Shown here piece by piece: positions 7,389 to 8,899 of a stretch of DNA of 8,899 nucleotides. Made by a program: the position numbers and the translations under genes. Location: the NCBI GenBank assembly GCA_900552325.1, contig URZG01000076.1:1-8899 (forward strand), in the 5' to 3' direction. A model generated the notes under the pieces. That model saw nothing but the letters and a program-made list of their open reading frames with translations. It ran no database searches and had not been told where the DNA came from. Source of the DNA: an uncultured Porphyromonadaceae bacterium (GTDB taxonomy: Bacteria; Bacteroidota; Bacteroidia; Bacteroidales; Muribaculaceae). Within the stretch, counting starts at the first letter, position 1; each line of letters begins with the position of its first letter.

Positions 7389-7667
7389 CTAGGCGGATGT
7401 TAACTCCTCGTATTTGTCGCGATTACTGGCAATAAAAACTTCGCCAAACAAATTGTTGAATTCGACATCATCACAATCTATTGGAGCGAATTTTATAGGA
7501 TAGCTCTTAGAGTACCCAATCCCGGTCTTACCATACCCTGTTAGGAAAATATATTGTTTGGTTGTTCGATAAATTCCACATCCTCTTTGCGTTTTGGGTT
7601 CCTTCGTGATTCTCGGCTTTATCAACTTAACCTTTATCCACCCCAATATCTTTTGCCACTTCTTCAT
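7389..7667 (-). CDS. 92-aa unknown ORF translationally coupled to the KilA-N gene
   Basis: I do not recognise this product. Its ATG overlaps the TGA of the KilA-N gene (ATGA, 7664-7667), an arrangement that usually means coupled translation, so the frame is probably expressed. The N-terminus is strongly basic (Lys-rich over the first 27 residues). A hydrophobic patch, QYIFLTGYGKTGIGY, and an acidic segment ending in YEELTSA follow. No signal peptide or full membrane helix is evident. It stops at TAG (7389-7391), while the same frame remains open for another 73 codons to the TGA at 7167-7169. The protein may therefore be a truncated form of an original of about 166 residues. Base composition is AT-rich like the KilA-N gene and unlike the nqr/mur/que genes. 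Confidence 0.6.
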   Translation of the reverse strand: MKKWQKILGWIKVKLIKPRITKEPKTQRGCGIYRTTKQYIFLTGYGKTGIGYSKSYPIKFAPIDCDDVEFNNLFGEVFIASNRDKYEELTSA

Positions 7668-8479
7668 TTCAGAATTTTCCTATCGTTGTCGCCGCTTTCC
7701 AGCACGCTCATCTGATGAATAGCTATTTGGTTCAGCTTCACAAGCCGCTCACTCTGCGTCATTCCTTGCTCGATGAAAACCGCATTGAGGTTTTCCATAT
7801 TAGACAGGCAGATAAGTTCGTTGATAGTGGCGTAGTCGCGTATGTTCCCTTTGAGGTTGGGATTGGCTTCGCGCCATTGTTTTGCCGTTACACCAAACAT
7901 CGCCACATTCAGCACATCGGCTTCGTTGGCGTAAATCATACTCGCTTGTGCCGGAGTAACCTCTGCTGGGATAAGGTTCTGCTTTATCGCGTCGGTGTGT
8001 ATGCGATAGTTGATTTTCGACAGCTCGCGCTTTGCCGACCAACCTAACAACCGCTGTTCCTCCGTCTTTAACCGCTGAAATTCCTCGATAAGATAAAGTT
8101 TGAACGGCACACTTATTGCCGAACCAAACTCAAAGGCTATATCCTTATGAGCATAGGTGCCTCCATAGCGACCTTTCTTCACCATTATACCGATTGCATT
8201 TGTGCGCTCTATCCATTCCGATGCACTCAACACAAAGGACGGCAAACCTGCACTCATTCTAAAGTGGTCAAATTCGACCACTTTGAAATCAGGATTATGA
8301 ATAACCTCCCAAGTGCCAAGAAATTCAATCGTGTAGCGGTTTCGCAACCAGTTCTTGATTATATCGGCAGAACGGTTATCGCCCTCTTTGGCAGTTGCCA
8401 TATCTGTGAGGGAGATATAATCCTGTTCCTCTAACGAGAGAACAGTGATAGGTGTATTTTGAACGATAATTTTAGACAT
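7664..8479 (-). CDS. KilA-N domain DNA-binding protein
   Basis: KilA-N is a DNA-binding domain first described in phage P1 KilA and common in phages, large DNA viruses and mobile elements of Bacteroidetes. The role of the free-standing Bacteroidetes versions is not established. I choose the ATG giving MSKIIVQ (271 aa). An upstream ATG (8512) would add 11 residues, but it lies within the -7 box. The KilA-N domain spans about residues 15-138: YISLTDMA (21-28), IIKNWLRNRYTIEFLGTWE (40-58), and GRYGGTYAHKDIAFEFGSAI (103-122), followed by the LIEEFQRLK helix. The C-terminal half (about 145-271) is helical and charged with no motif I can name; it begins RLLGWSAKRELSKINYRIH. It is the first gene of a three-ORF minus-strand operon. 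A palindrome next to its promoter suggests autoregulation. Confidence 0.9.
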   Translation of the reverse strand: MSKIIVQNTPITVLSLEEQDYISLTDMATAKEGDNRSADIIKNWLRNRYTIEFLGTWEVIHNPDFKVVEFDHFRMSAGLPSFVLSASEWIERTNAIGIMVKKGRYGGTYAHKDIAFEFGSAISVPFKLYLIEEFQRLKTEEQRLLGWSAKRELSKINYRIHTDAIKQNLIPAEVTPAQASMIYANEADVLNVAMFGVTAKQWREANPNLKGNIRDYATINELICLSNMENLNAVFIEQGMTQSERLVKLNQIAIHQMSVLESGDNDRKILK

Positions 8480-8492
8480 TGTTTCAGATATG

Positions 8493-8510
8493 GCGTATAT
8501 GCCAATACGC
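8493..8510. promoter_or_regulatory. candidate operator: GCGTAT-N6-ATACGC palindrome
   Basis: The half-site GCGTAT (8493-8498) and its exact inverse ATACGC (8505-8510) are separated by 6 bp. The palindrome directly abuts the -7 box of the KilA-N promoter, so a bound protein would cover the likely transcription start. An overlapping near-palindrome TGGC...GCCA (8491-8504) lies in the same bases. A third GCGTAT copy occurs at 8539-8544, upstream of the -7 box. Binding by the KilA-N protein itself is inference. Confidence 0.5.
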
Positions 8511-8517
8511 AAAGTTA
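8510..8517 (-). promoter_or_regulatory. Bacteroidetes-type -7 box (TAACTTTG) for the KilA-N operon
   Basis: On the minus strand this reads TAACTTTG, an exact match to the Bacteroidetes TAnnTTTG consensus, about 30 nt before the KilA-N ATG at 8479. This spacing gives a short leader of roughly 20-25 nt. No clear TTTG-like -33 element is found about 19-23 nt further upstream, so the promoter may be weak or activator-dependent. The presence of this box supports starting the gene at 8479. Confidence 0.6.
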
Positions 8518-8526
8518 CACATTTTT

Positions 8527-8544
8527 CGCTGACATACAGCGTAT
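8527..8544. promoter_or_regulatory. short palindromes upstream of the KilA-N -7 box
   Basis: CGCTG-ACATA-CAGCG (8527-8541) forms a 5-bp stem with a 5-nt loop, and ATAC-AGC-GTAT (8534-8544) overlaps it. The latter contains the third GCGTAT half-site. These symmetric sequences sit where a -33 element or an upstream regulator site would be expected. Their function is not shown by the sequence. Confidence 0.35.
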
Positions 8545-8695
8545 CCCCTTGAAATTTCGTGCCTCTTTGCTTTTAATTCTAAATCATAAAAATATCTATC
8601 AAATGTTAAAATATGGTTAAATCTTTCGTTCAAAACCCACGACTTTTCTAATCCTTTCACTCCCTGAAATCAACTTTTTCACACCCTCTTTCCCT

Positions 8696-8716
8696 TAACG
8701 GATAGTTGTACCGTTA
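8696..8716 (+). other. weak stem-loop followed by T-rich sequence
   Basis: TAACGG (8696-8701) pairs with CCGTTA (8711-8716) across a 9-nt loop and is followed on the + strand by TTTTATTAT. The shape resembles a weak intrinsic terminator, but no + strand gene ends just upstream. It may be fortuitous or may belong to the border of the inserted block. Confidence 0.25.
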
Positions 8717-8765
8717 TTTTATTATCTAATTGATTTTCAGCGACTAAAGTCATTAAAAACCAATT

Positions 8766-8829
8766 CCCCATGAACCGGCGCCGACGCGCCTTATCAAGGG
8801 GCTAACCACAGCTACGGTCTTCGACCGAA
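8766..8829 (-). repeat. right arm of the long inverted repeat (64 bp)
   Basis: This is the inverted copy of 6889-6953. It keeps the CGGTC-GAA-GACCG palindrome, the CCTTGATAAGG segment and the GGCGC/GCGCC stem, but the hairpin loop is 1 nt shorter and different in sequence. The two arms enclose about 1.8 kb containing the whole KilA-N operon. Beyond the GGGG at its inner end, similarity to the left copy stops, so the 17-bp inverted repeat of the left side has no counterpart here. Confidence 0.92.
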
Positions 8830-8899
8830 TATGTCCTTTATAAATTAACGTGAGTTCGATATAAGAATTAGATAATTCTACAGTAAAACAATCAGCCAT

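Larger units (their letters stand above)
8480..8899. other. 420-bp AT-rich upstream region without a confident gene
   Basis: This stretch precedes the KilA-N gene and runs to the window edge. It holds the KilA-N promoter and palindromes (8493-8544), a weak stem-loop (8696-8716), and the right arm of the long inverted repeat (8766-8829). On the minus strand a frame is open from the window edge to TAA at 8753-8755 (48 codons inside the window) and runs through the repeat. Its N-terminal side is AT-rich and unrecognised, so it could be either the tail of a gene outside the window or chance. The rest, about 8545-8695, is low-GC DNA in which I see nothing definite. Confidence 0.65.

Noticed and set aside
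7518..7562. GYGKTG in the 92-aa ORF as a possible Walker A nucleotide-binding loop
   Set aside because: The consensus GxxxxGK[ST] needs Gly five residues before the GK Gly; Phe is there, and no Walker B or NTPase context exists.
7715..8047. 110-codon + strand frame inside the KilA-N gene
   Set aside because: It lies fully opposite the recognisable KilA-N gene, has no motif, and the minus-strand frame accounts for the region.
1..8899. CRISPR array, tRNA or rRNA genes
   Set aside because: I found no regularly spaced direct repeats, no cloverleaf-like segment and no conserved rRNA stretch in the window.

Overview
The window looks like a chromosomal segment of a Bacteroidales bacterium, possibly a Muribaculaceae-type gut commensal. 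This rests on the style of the Nqr, MurB/MurA and QueE proteins, the GC-rich third codon positions of the core genes, the lack of strong Shine-Dalgarno sites, and a Bacteroidetes-type -7 promoter box (TAACTTTG) in front of the only divergently oriented operon. No rRNA or marker gene is present, so the family-level guess is inference.

Positions 1-6831 are a tight co-directional run of housekeeping genes on the + strand. First comes the 3' part of a Na+-translocating NADH:quinone oxidoreductase operon (nqrC, nqrD, nqrE, nqrF), with all expected cofactor residues visible: the FMN-linked threonine motif in NqrC, the four membrane Cys of NqrD/NqrE, and the 2Fe-2S, FAD and NAD motifs of NqrF. It is followed by murB and murA, the two enzymes that make UDP-MurNAc for peptidoglycan. 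They are listed here in genome order, opposite to pathway order. Then come queD and queE, two steps of 7-deazaguanine (preQ0/queuosine) synthesis. MurA begins at TTG and carries Asp where the usual catalytic Cys sits, a substitution known elsewhere to give fosfomycin insensitivity.

From about 6832 to the right edge the character changes: the DNA becomes clearly more AT-rich, the coding strand flips to minus, and intergenic spaces lengthen. A three-ORF minus-strand operon lies here: a KilA-N domain DNA-binding protein (271 aa) overlapping by 4 nt a 92-aa unknown ORF, which is followed in the same frame, after one amber codon, by a 69-aa unknown ORF. The last two may be one broken (or read-through) 166-codon gene. 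The KilA-N promoter has a palindrome, GCGTAT-N6-ATACGC, abutting the -7 box, with a third half-site upstream.

This accessory block is bracketed by a pair of 64/65-bp inverted repeats (6889-6953 and 8766-8829), identical except in the loop of a short hairpin. The left copy is followed by a 17-bp perfect inverted repeat (6979-6995 / 7031-7047). No recombinase or transposase is visible, so the block may be a non-autonomous mobile cassette, a segment flanked by two copies of a dispersed palindromic repeat, or an invertible segment. The sequence alone does not decide between these.
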